From Chitinophagaceae bacterium (GTDB lineage: Bacteria; Bacteroidota; Bacteroidia; Chitinophagales; Chitinophagaceae), in contig JAIXOS010000343.1 of assembly GCA_027486695.1 (NCBI GenBank), positions 1-43,960 of the forward strand: a stretch of DNA of 43,960 nt, read 5' to 3'. Shown piece by piece: positions 17,367-25,568 of this stretch. Below the pieces are notes generated by a model that made no database searches, was not told where the DNA came from, and was given only the letters and a program-made list of their open reading frames with translations. Position 1 is the stretch's first letter; each line of letters opens with the position of its first letter. The position numbers and the translations under genes are program-made.

Positions 17367-20300
17367 ATGCACACATCCAAAAAAATACCCGACGCACTTA
17401 CCACTACCTGCTGTTATTGTGGCGTAGGCTGTGGTATGGTGGTAACAAAAGATAAAAAAGGAAACCTTACGGTAAGTGGCGATGCCGATCATCCCGTAAA
17501 TAAGGGAATGCTATGCAGCAAAGGAATGAACCTGCACTATACGGCTAACGACAAATCCGATCGGTTGCTGTATCCACAAATGCGCTACAACAAACATTTA
17601 CCACTTGAGCGGGTTTCGTGGGAAGACGCTTTGCACCGTACAGCGGCAGTATTCAAAACATTTATCCAAAAATATGGCCCTAACTCGGTTGCTTTTTACG
17701 TTTCAGGACAATGCTTAACGGAAGAATACTATGTAATTAACAAATTAATTAAAGGATTTATTGGCAGCAACAACATAGATACCAATAGCCGCTTGTGTAT
17801 GAGTAGTGCGGTAGTGGGCTACAAAATGAGCTTGGGCGAAGATAGCGTACCCGTTTGCTACGACGATATAGAACTAGCGGATTGCTTTTTTGTTACCGGA
17901 GCTAACCCGGCTTGGTGTCATCCTATTTTGTGGCGCCGGGTAGAAGCACACAAAGCGGCCAATCCCAACGTTAAAATCATTGTAGCCGACCCCCGACAAA
18001 CCGATACTTGTAGCATAGCCGATGTGCATTTGCAAATAAATCCCGGTACCGATATCACACTCAATCACGCTATTGGTCGCCTACTCATTGAAAATGGCGA
18101 TATTGATGTAGATTTCATACAACACCATAGTCAAGGCTTTGACGCATATAAACAAATGGTATTTGCTACTACTTTGCAAGAGGCGGCAGCTATTTGCGGT
18201 GTGGATGCCGCCGACATTCAGCTTGCAGCTAGCTATATTGGCAATGCGAAAGGATTTTTAACCATGTGGACAATGGGATTGAATCAAAGTGCAATTGGCG
18301 TAAACAAAAATTTGTCGCTCATCAATCTCAATTTGATTACCGGACATATTGGTAAGCCGGGTTCCGGACCTTTTTCACTAACCGGCCAACCCAATGCTAT
18401 GGGCGGTCGTGAAGTAGGCGGATTAAGTAATTTATTGCCGGCACACCGCAATTTAAACAATGCCCAACACCGGCAAGAAGTAGCCGATTTTTGGGGAGGC
18501 ACGACACTTTCCGACACTCCGGGACTTACCGCTACCGAAATGTTTGAAGCGCTTGAAGCAGGCACTTTAAAAGCCATTTGGATTATTTGCACCAATCCAC
18601 TTGTTAGCTTACCCGATGTACGACAAGCCGAACGGGCTTTGCAAAAAGCCAAATTTGTGGTAGTGCAAGAAGTGAGTAGTAAACCGGAAACCCTTCAATT
18701 TGCCGATGTGATATTGCCTGCTGCTACATGGGCCGAAAAAGAAGGCACCATGACCAATAGCGAAAGACGTATATCGTATCTGCATCAAATAACCCCTCCT
18801 CCGGGCGAAGCATTGCCCGATACCGACATCATTTGTCGGTTTGCACGTGTGATGGGATATAAAGGATTTGATTTTGCCAATGCCGCCGCCGTTTATGCTG
18901 AGCATGTACAACTAACAGCAGGAACCAATATGGATATGTCGGGGTTAAACTACGATATACTCAAACAAAAAAAAACCGTTCAATGGCCTTATCCGGCTAA
19001 CGAAATCCATAATGGCACACCACGCCTATTTACCAATAAAGTATTTTATACACCTAGCACCAAAGCTATTATCCACGCCGTTCCCGACACCATTACAAGC
19101 GAAAAGCCCTCCCCGGAATTTCCGCTAATACTCACCACAGGCCGCATTCGCGACCAATGGCATACCATGAGCCGTACCGGCAAAGTAAATAAGCTAAACC
19201 AACATACACCCACAGCATTTGTAGAAATACACCCGCAAAATGCACGACAATTACAAATTGCAGATAACGATTTGGTGGTGGTACAATCTTCAAGAGGCGA
19301 GGTGCGGGTACGAGCCAAAATAACCACGCAAATAAAAAAAGGGGTGGTTTTTTTACCCATGCATTGGGGCAAAATTTTAAACAACGATTTACATAGAACC
19401 AACAATATTACCCACTCATTATTAGATCCTATTTCAAAAGAACCCGATTTCAAGTTTTGTGCTGTTAGGGTACACAAATACGAAGCCCCCAAACAACGTA
19501 TCGTTATCATTGGAGCAGGAGCAGGGGCTTTTGGTTTTGTAAAAAGCTATCGCGAAACAAATACCACAAACGAAATAACCATATTCAGCAAAGAAAATTT
19601 TCCGTTTTACAACCGAGTAATGCTTCCCGATTACATTAGCGGGGCACAGCAATGGCAACAATTGGTGAAAATGGACGATAGTGAAGAGGATAAATACAAT
19701 ATTGTATTGCACAGGGGTGTAAGCATTGAAAAAATTGATCGCGCGGAAAAATGGGTGATGGATAGTAATGGCAATATTACTTATTACGATGTGTTGATTA
19801 TGGCAACGGGGAGCCGAGCCTTTGTACCACCGGGCGTACCCAACCTTCCAGGTATTTTTACGATGCGTAGTAGAACCGATGCCGACAATTTTATAGCACA
19901 TACTCCGGCGAATGCGCATGTAGTAATTGTGGGGGGAGGTTTATTGGGTTTAGAAATGGCCGCTAGTTTGTGCGAAGTAGGGGTACGTATCACCATCATA
20001 CAACGTATTTCTCGCTTTCTGGATCGACAGTTAGACCCCCTTGGCAGTCAATTGCTACATGAAGAAATGACCGAAAGACAAGGTTGCGATGTGTATTACG
20101 ACGACGAAGTGCAACTGTATTACGGACACGAAAAACTAACCGGCGTACGCTTAAAAAGTGGCCGGCAAATAGACTGCGATGCGCTCATTTTGGCCATCGG
20201 TACACAACCCAATATAGAATTGGCTAAAGCCGCAGGCTTGCAATGTCAACGGGGTGTTTTGGTAAATGAACGTTTGCAAACCAACGACCCCAACATTTAT

Positions 20301-20918
20301 GCAATTGGCGAAATTGCTGAATTCAAAGGTTTTTTATATGGTATTACGGCTGCCGCAGAACAACAAGCAGCTATTGTAGCCCAATATTTACAAGGCGATA
20401 TAGCTGCCTATTATAAAGGCAGTTTATTGATGAACATCATTAAAATTCATGGCTTCGATTTGTGTAGCATTGGCATTCCTGAATGCCCTAACCACACCGA
20501 TTATGAAGAAATTATTTTTATCGATCGGGCAAAAAGTTATTATAAAAAATGCATCATTCATCAAGACAAACTAGTGGGCGCTATTTTAATTGGCGATAAA
20601 ACAGAGTTTCAAGAATTTAAAGAACTGATTGCCAACAAAATAGAATTGAGCGATAAACGCCTACAACTATTGCGCAGTGGCAAAACGGCAACCCCCGTTT
20701 TGGGCAAATTGGTATGTAGTTGTAACAATGTGGGTAGTATCAATTTGCAACAAGCGGTAGAAAATGGTTGTGAAACCCTACAACAGTTGTGTAGCAAAAC
20801 CGGTGCAGGTACCGGATGTGGTAGCTGCCGCCCCGAAGTACAAAAAATACTTGAAAAAACCCTTTTTCAACAGCACAATGCTACAGCTACAGATAAGGTA
20901 GCAGAAGCTATTCTGTAA
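17367..20918 (+). CDS. Fused assimilatory nitrate reductase: molybdopterin catalytic part plus FAD/NADH and [2Fe-2S] modules
   Basis: 1183 residues, far longer than NasA/NarB (about 700-900). Residues 1-~700 are a bis-MGD nitrate reductase: [4Fe-4S] ligands C15, C18, C22 and C50, the likely Mo ligand C144 (NSRLCMSS), and the C-terminal MGD-binding part (LTTGRIRDQWHTMSRTG). Residues ~708-1060 are an FAD/NAD(P)H module of the NirB/NasC type, with GAGAGAFG near 713 for FAD and GGGLLGLE near 853 for NAD(P)H. Residues ~1115-1160 form a BFD-like [2Fe-2S] domain with C1117/C1119 and C1151/C1154. The whole should carry electrons from NADH to nitrate in one cytosolic chain. It replaces separate nasA and nasC genes. 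Confidence 0.92.
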   Translation: MHTSKKIPDALTTTCCYCGVGCGMVVTKDKKGNLTVSGDADHPVNKGMLCSKGMNLHYTANDKSDRLLYPQMRYNKHLPLERVSWEDALHRTAAVFKTFIQKYGPNSVAFYVSGQCLTEEYYVINKLIKGFIGSNNIDTNSRLCMSSAVVGYKMSLGEDSVPVCYDDIELADCFFVTGANPAWCHPILWRRVEAHKAANPNVKIIVADPRQTDTCSIADVHLQINPGTDITLNHAIGRLLIENGDIDVDFIQHHSQGFDAYKQMVFATTLQEAAAICGVDAADIQLAASYIGNAKGFLTMWTMGLNQSAIGVNKNLSLINLNLITGHIGKPGSGPFSLTGQPNAMGGREVGGLSNLLPAHRNLNNAQHRQEVADFWGGTTLSDTPGLTATEMFEALEAGTLKAIWIICTNPLVSLPDVRQAERALQKAKFVVVQEVSSKPETLQFADVILPAATWAEKEGTMTNSERRISYLHQITPPPGEALPDTDIICRFARVMGYKGFDFANAAAVYAEHVQLTAGTNMDMSGLNYDILKQKKTVQWPYPANEIHNGTPRLFTNKVFYTPSTKAIIHAVPDTITSEKPSPEFPLILTTGRIRDQWHTMSRTGKVNKLNQHTPTAFVEIHPQNARQLQIADNDLVVVQSSRGEVRVRAKITTQIKKGVVFLPMHWGKILNNDLHRTNNITHSLLDPISKEPDFKFCAVRVHKYEAPKQRIVIIGAGAGAFGFVKSYRETNTTNEITIFSKENFPFYNRVMLPDYISGAQQWQQLVKMDDSEEDKYNIVLHRGVSIEKIDRAEKWVMDSNGNITYYDVLIMATGSRAFVPPGVPNLPGIFTMRSRTDADNFIAHTPANAHVVIVGGGLLGLEMAASLCEVGVRITIIQRISRFLDRQLDPLGSQLLHEEMTERQGCDVYYDDEVQLYYGHEKLTGVRLKSGRQIDCDALILAIGTQPNIELAKAAGLQCQRGVLVNERLQTNDPNIYAIGEIAEFKGFLYGITAAAEQQAAIVAQYLQGDIAAYYKGSLLMNIIKIHGFDLCSIGIPECPNHTDYEEIIFIDRAKSYYKKCIIHQDKLVGAILIGDKTEFQEFKELIANKIELSDKRLQLLRSGKTATPVLGKLVCSCNNVGSINLQQAVENGCETLQQLCSKTGAGTGCGSCRPEVQKILEKTLFQQHNATATDKVAEAIL

Positions 20919-20934
20919 ACCCACACCACTAGCA

Positions 20935-22440
20935 ATGATTAATAAAAAAATATATACCATTGTTGTTAATTTGCCGGGGGGTATTGTGGCTACAGGTTAC
21001 TTGCTTACCGCCCTACAAGCACTAGCAAAAGCAGGTATTCAGGAAGTACAATTAGGTACAAGACAACAGCTTTTTGTAAAAGTAAATGCACAACAACTTA
21101 CCCTGCTCGAAACCGAATTGCGTAGTCACTACATTGCTTTTGAATTAATAGAAAAAAGCAGTCCCAATATAGTAAGCAGTTATGTAAACGAAGGGGTATT
21201 TGAAAACAGCAATTGGTTAAGCGAAGGTGTGTACAAAGATGTATTGAATTTATTTGATTTTACCCCTCAATTAAAAATCAATTTGGTAGATAATACCCAA
21301 ACATTTGTTCCCTATTTTACTGGAAACCTTAATTTCATAGCTTCTAAAATAAACAATTATTGGTATTTGTATTTGCGATACCCACAAACTAACCAATTGT
21401 ATTTATGGCCGGTACTTATTTACACCACCGATATTCCTTTGCTAAGCAAACAGATAGAGCCTACGCTGCAAAAATTGGGTATAACAACCAAAATTCTTCC
21501 CGCCGATTGGGGCACCTTAGTGTATAAACAAGTAAACTTAGTAGCAAGTTTTATTACCCATCCTATAACAGAAGCTTTACATGTACCCACGTTTATGATG
21601 CCGTACTATGAAGGTTTTAACCGATATGGCAACAAATCGTGGTTGGGCATATACAGGCGCGATGAAGTGTTTTCGGTAGCATTCTTATTAGATGTGTGTA
21701 GTGTATGTATACAAACCAAAATTGGACAGGTATACACCACCCCTTGGAAATCGATAGTGGTAAAGGGAATTGAAAATGCAGACCGTAAATTGTGGGATTA
21801 TGTATTGAGCAAACACAGAATTAACGTTCGGCATGCGGCTAATGAACTCAATTGGCAAATTGAAGACATGTGTTCTGATGGCCTTAATCTAAAACGCTTT
21901 TTAATCAGGCAGTTTGATAAAGAGGATGTTCGCACTTTTGGTTTGTGCTTTGCTGTAAAAACCATGCCCAATAGCAGTATTTGGGGATCGGTAATTATTG
22001 AAAAAAAGAATACCGACCACCCAGCACAACGCAAATCGGTAGATAAATACGATATTTGGTACACACAAGATTTTAATCCCAATTCAAAAGAATATGTATT
22101 GTTTAGAAGCGATGTGGCGAAAGAAAATATTGCTACCTATTTGATATCGCTATGTAAATATTTTTACGAATTAAAAAATGACGAGGAAGGTATTTTGCAC
22201 CGCATTTACCGGGAAGATACCCCCACAGCCGCCAACACATCAAAAGAACCGCCAACTCACTTTGTGCACCAATGCGAACACTGCTTTACCATTTATGATT
22301 GCGATTTGGGCGATATAGATAACGGCATACCACCCGGAACTGATTTCAGCCAATTACCTGAGCACTACGCGTGTAATACATGCGAAGCTCCCAAACAAGA
22401 TTTTGTTATGGTTATTAAAAAAACAGCCGTTGTACTGTAA
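20935..22440 (+). CDS. Rubredoxin fused to a degenerate sulfite/nitrite-reductase-like scaffold
   Basis: 501 residues, starting 16 bp after nitrate reductase. The C-terminus is a rubredoxin domain with C447, C450, C480 and C483 (QCEHCFTIYD; YACNTCEAPK). The N-terminal 420 residues resemble two NiR/SiR ferredoxin-like half-domains: residues ~1-75 (PGGIVATGYLLTAL, then GTRQQLFVKV) and ~220-310 (WLGIYRRDEVFSVAFLLD, then YTTPWKSIVVKGI). In true siroheme reductases CX5C and CX3C pairs hold the [4Fe-4S]-siroheme; here the corresponding stretch (LKINLVDNTQTFVPYFTG) has none. It probably passes or accepts electrons near nitrate reductase. Function is unknown. Confidence 0.75.
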   Translation: MINKKIYTIVVNLPGGIVATGYLLTALQALAKAGIQEVQLGTRQQLFVKVNAQQLTLLETELRSHYIAFELIEKSSPNIVSSYVNEGVFENSNWLSEGVYKDVLNLFDFTPQLKINLVDNTQTFVPYFTGNLNFIASKINNYWYLYLRYPQTNQLYLWPVLIYTTDIPLLSKQIEPTLQKLGITTKILPADWGTLVYKQVNLVASFITHPITEALHVPTFMMPYYEGFNRYGNKSWLGIYRRDEVFSVAFLLDVCSVCIQTKIGQVYTTPWKSIVVKGIENADRKLWDYVLSKHRINVRHAANELNWQIEDMCSDGLNLKRFLIRQFDKEDVRTFGLCFAVKTMPNSSIWGSVIIEKKNTDHPAQRKSVDKYDIWYTQDFNPNSKEYVLFRSDVAKENIATYLISLCKYFYELKNDEEGILHRIYREDTPTAANTSKEPPTHFVHQCEHCFTIYDCDLGDIDNGIPPGTDFSQLPEHYACNTCEAPKQDFVMVIKKTAVVL

Positions 22441-22787
22441 AATCAATCATCCCACGGTTCGGCGAGTTATACAAAATGGAAATGGTTTGATGTAACAAAA
22501 TTATTTATATATGTACTTGGCAAAAACCGAAAGAGGATTTATTGATGTGCTACTGCGTACCATGCAATAGAAAATAGCAGAAAACAATTGATAGTTTATG
22601 GAAGTTGTTAGATTTACAAAATGCGGCATTTTTTGTATTTGCTGTTTTGCTTTGGTCATCTGCTGTTATTTTTGAAGGATGATAGATAATAACCTGATAA
22701 CAACCGTAAATTTTACCATCAACCAATCACCACATAGATTTTGATAGAGGTAAGCATTTTATATACCCAACCCCTCTTTTCCGCTTC
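22441..22787. other. 347-bp spacer between the rubredoxin gene and moaA
   Basis: No gene or clear riboswitch is visible. AAATG-CGG-CATTT with a following T-run near 22618-22637 could be a weak terminator of the nitrate operon. If so, the Moco genes are transcribed from their own promoter in the last 150 bp. A 19-codon open frame at 22511-22570 has no support. Confidence 0.4.
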
Positions 22788-23744
22788 ATGAAACCACTCA
22801 ACGATATTTATGGCAGACAGTTTAAAACACTGCGGGTGAGCCTACTCAATAGGTGTAACCTCAGTTGTGTGTACTGCACAATGGGTGAAGATGTAGCAAA
22901 GCCCGAAAAAGAGGAGCCAACAGCTTTAACAGCATCGGAATTATTAACTATCATCACCAATTTACATACGCTACTATCTTTTTCTACCATTCGGCTTACC
23001 GGTGGTGAGCCATTATTGTATCACGACTTAATTCCAATTATTGAAGGCTTAAACAAGAACGGTCTTCATAATATTAAATTGACCACCAATGGGTTTTTAT
23101 TAGAACGAATGGCTGTAGACTTAGTAGCTGCGGGTTTAAAAAGCATCAATGTATCGCTCGATGCAATAGATGAAAACATGTTTGCGCTGATGAGTAAACG
23201 AGGCAATATTCAGCGCATATTAAATGGTATAGATGCGGCTATCGATGCAGGATTGCACGTAAAACTGAATGCTGTAATCATGAAGGGTATCAATGAAAGC
23301 CAAGTACTACCGCTGTTGCAATTTGCCTTTGACCGCAATATTAGTATCCGGTTTTTGGAAGTGATGTCGATGGGGCATTTACACCAACAACCCAAAAAAT
23401 ATTTGGTAACTCAACAAGAGCTTTTACACATCATTGCGCAGCAATACCAATTTGAACCTTGCCATCGGCAGCATGCAGCAACTGCCAACTATTGGCAAAC
23501 CACTACGGGGCATCAATTTGGTATTATCGCAAACGAAAGCGCCCCTTTTTGTGGCGATTGCGATAGATTGCGGCTTGATAGCAAAGGCCAAATTTATGGT
23601 TGTTTAAGCAGTAACCACCCTATACCAATAGCAAACGTGCAACAACCCGAACAATTGCAAGCGTGCTTACAAGAAGCCATGCAGCAAAAACAAACCTTAC
23701 AGTTTACCGGCAGTAATTTAAGCATGTTAGATATTGGCGGATAA
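22788..23744 (+). CDS. moaA: GTP 3',8-cyclase (molybdenum cofactor synthesis)
   Basis: 318 residues, slightly short but complete. The radical-SAM cluster ligands are C23, C27 and C30 (RCNLSCVYC), the C-terminal cluster ligands are C255, C258 and C272, and the C-terminus ends in the essential Gly-Gly. TGGEPLL is the SAM-binding GGE motif. It makes 3',8-cyclo-GTP from GTP, the first step to molybdopterin. moaD begins 19 bp downstream. No moaC is in the window, so that partner must be elsewhere. Confidence 0.95.
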   Translation: MKPLNDIYGRQFKTLRVSLLNRCNLSCVYCTMGEDVAKPEKEEPTALTASELLTIITNLHTLLSFSTIRLTGGEPLLYHDLIPIIEGLNKNGLHNIKLTTNGFLLERMAVDLVAAGLKSINVSLDAIDENMFALMSKRGNIQRILNGIDAAIDAGLHVKLNAVIMKGINESQVLPLLQFAFDRNISIRFLEVMSMGHLHQQPKKYLVTQQELLHIIAQQYQFEPCHRQHAATANYWQTTTGHQFGIIANESAPFCGDCDRLRLDSKGQIYGCLSSNHPIPIANVQQPEQLQACLQEAMQQKQTLQFTGSNLSMLDIGG

Positions 23745-23763
23745 ACCAACCAATTTGTACCTT

Positions 23764-24000
23764 ATGATGACCATAGAAACTTTTGCTATATTAAAAGACT
23801 ATTTTGAACCCAAGTTTCAAATCAACGAAACGCCGAACAATATTCATCAGTTGCAGGAATTGCTTTTAAAGCTAAATCCACAAGCTGCAACATTACTAAG
23901 TATGAGCCGTTTTGCCGTGAACGACACATTTATAGATCAACATTATCAATTACAAGCCAATGACGTTATTAGCATCATCCCCCCAAGCAGTGGAGGATAA
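23764..24000 (+). CDS. moaD: Molybdopterin synthase small subunit
   Basis: 78 residues, the usual MoaD size, with the ubiquitin-like fold pattern and the C-terminal SSGG needed for thiocarboxylate formation. I chose ATG 23764 (MMTIETFAIL); a TTG further upstream would overlap moaA and is less likely. NDTFIDQHYQLQANDVISIIPP is replaced here by its key parts: the VND turn and the NDVISIIPP strand before the di-glycine. Its end overlaps moaE. It supplies sulfur to cyclic pyranopterin monophosphate together with MoaE. Confidence 0.9.
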   Translation: MMTIETFAILKDYFEPKFQINETPNNIHQLQELLLKLNPQAATLLSMSRFAVNDTFIDQHYQLQANDVISIIPPSSGG

Positions 24001-24466
24001 ACTGCCCCATATTTCGGCCAATACCTTAAACGTGCCCGAACTACTTGGTCAAGCGCATCACCCACAAGCGGGTGCTATAGTGCTGTTTAGTGGCGAAGTG
24101 CGCGATTCAAGTCATCAAAAACAAGTAGCTTATTTGGAATATGAAGCCCAAGCAAGCATGGCGAATAAGATGATTGCCCAAATTTTGGACGAAGCAATCA
24201 CCAAATGGTCACTTTCGTTTGCCGTTGCACAACATCGAATTGGTAAGGTTGCTGTTTGCGAAAGTGCCGTGGTGGTAATTACAGCTTCGCCACACAGAAA
24301 GGAAGCCTACGCCGCCAATAGGTTTATTATTGACAAAATAAAACACGAAGTGCCTATTTGGAAATGCGAATATTTTACCGACGGCACCAAAGAATGGGGA
24401 GGGAATTGCAATTGCCATACCATTACAGGCAACAATAGAGAACATGTATATGAATTTAACGACTAA
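23960..24466 (+). CDS. moaE: Molybdopterin synthase catalytic subunit
   Basis: 168 residues from ATG 23960, overlapping moaD by 41 bp. A GTG at 23990 would cut the overlap to 11 bp and trim 10 residues that do not look conserved, so that start is a real alternative. Family motifs are GAIVLFSGEVR, LEYEAQASMA, AVAQHRIGKV, SPHRKEAY and the catalytic-lysine region KHEVPIWKCEYFTDG. It forms a heterotetramer with MoaD. The C-terminal NCNCHTITGNN is a short extension. Confidence 0.92.
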   Translation: MTLLASSPQAVEDKLPHISANTLNVPELLGQAHHPQAGAIVLFSGEVRDSSHQKQVAYLEYEAQASMANKMIAQILDEAITKWSLSFAVAQHRIGKVAVCESAVVVITASPHRKEAYAANRFIIDKIKHEVPIWKCEYFTDGTKEWGGNCNCHTITGNNREHVYEFND

Positions 24467-24510
24467 GTCAATTGAATATCTGTTGCTTATAACTGGTTAA
24501 TATTACATAC

Positions 24511-25125
24511 ATGACGCATACTTTACCAATCATTGCCGTAGTATTGTGTGGTGGAAAAAGCACAAGAATGGGTACCGACAAGGGGCTTTTACCCATACAG
24601 TCACATGCCACTTGGGCACAGTTTGTTGGTGAAAAAGCCGCTTTAGCAAACGTAGAAGTGGTTTACTCAATTAGTCAATCACAAATAAGTACTTATAGCA
24701 AACATATTGCTCAACAAATGCTTATTACCGACGATGATAACCTATTGGTGAAAGGGCCATTAAAAGGTTTGTTATCGGTACACCAAGCATATCCTGCGCA
24801 TCATTTACTGTTGTTATCGTGCGATATGCTACATATTGACGTCGCTGTTTTGCAGCAATTGGTACAGCACTGCGTAGAAAATCCAACAGCGCATTTTTGG
24901 GCGTTTACAACCGGCTCGTTTGCGCAACCTTTTTGTGCTATTTATTCTGCCTTTGGTTTACAGCAGCAACTACAACAACAATCATCCATAACCAACTTTA
25001 GTTTGCAAAGTTTGCTCAAACAGGGAACAACCGCTTTTATAGCCACTACTAACGAACAGGTATTTTTTAGTTACAATACCCTAGACTCAAATACATTGTT
25101 GCAAACACAACCCACAACCCGATAA
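24511..25125 (+). CDS. mobA: Molybdenum cofactor guanylyltransferase
   Basis: 204 residues. The nucleotide-binding start is LCGGKSTRMGTDKGLL (about 12-27), close to the GGxSxRMGxDK consensus, and LSCDML (about 108-113) holds the metal-binding Asp. It adds GMP to Mo-molybdopterin to build the bis-MGD form that nitrate reductases of the NasA/NarB type require, which explains its place at the end of this locus. The spacer to moaE is 44 bp. The middle is Gln-rich, and the protein is a little longer than the E. coli one. Confidence 0.88.
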   Translation: MTHTLPIIAVVLCGGKSTRMGTDKGLLPIQSHATWAQFVGEKAALANVEVVYSISQSQISTYSKHIAQQMLITDDDNLLVKGPLKGLLSVHQAYPAHHLLLLSCDMLHIDVAVLQQLVQHCVENPTAHFWAFTTGSFAQPFCAIYSAFGLQQQLQQQSSITNFSLQSLLKQGTTAFIATTNEQVFFSYNTLDSNTLLQTQPTTR

Positions 25126-25295
25126 TTCCTCTGTAACAGCCATAAAAATGGGCTTGACCACATTAAATGCCATGCAGAAAACACGAACAATTGGAACAAC
25201 TTTTATATTTGCCGTTTGTTGTGTTTCTTAGTATTGCATATTCCTACTGTGCAAACCGCTGTTTTTCTGTCTGATTTTTGATTAAAATTTTGATT

Positions 25296-25532
25296 ATGAG
25301 TAAAGTAATATTTTTTTTTGGCATACTATTTATACTCATTTATGTACCGGTTAACGGTTTTTCGCAGTGCAGTATTTGTACCAAAACCGCGCAGCAATTA
25401 GGGCAGGGCCCTGCTTCGGCACTCAATTCGGCAATCGTTTATTTAATGATGGCACCCCTACTGATTATGGCTTACATTGGCTTTCGTTGGTGGCGCAGGG
25501 AAAAAAAAATCATGGCTAACGAGCAGCCATGA
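25296..25532 (+). CDS. Small membrane protein with CxxC motif, unknown function
   Basis: 78 residues from ATG 25296; the frame is open six codons earlier only from a TTG. An N-terminal hydrophobic segment (SKVIFFFGILFILIYVPV) may be a signal peptide ending at GFSQ, followed by CSICTKTAQQLGQGPASALN and a second membrane helix (~44-62), then a basic tail. The CxxC plus the AQQLG pattern recalls small Bacteroidota proteins I have seen but cannot name. The final six codons overlap the minus-strand terminator of the exporter operon. Confidence 0.7.
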   Translation: MSKVIFFFGILFILIYVPVNGFSQCSICTKTAQQLGQGPASALNSAIVYLMMAPLLIMAYIGFRWWRREKKIMANEQP

Positions 25533-25533
25533 T
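25507..25533 (-). terminator. Terminator of the exporter operon, inside the convergent gene
   Basis: Perfect 10-bp stem AATCATGGCT/AGCCATGATT with a 7-nt loop. On the minus strand it is followed by a run of T (the A8 at 25501-25508). The tolC-type stop is 36 bp upstream. The right arm contains the stop codon of the plus-strand small membrane gene, so coding and terminator sequence are shared. Confidence 0.8.
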
Positions 25534-25568
25534 TGGAAAAAAGAGTTGATTAACAAGGTGAAGATTTG

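Noticed and set aside
22511-22570. 19-codon open frame between the rubredoxin gene and moaA.
   Set aside because: Too short, without ribosome site or conserved context.
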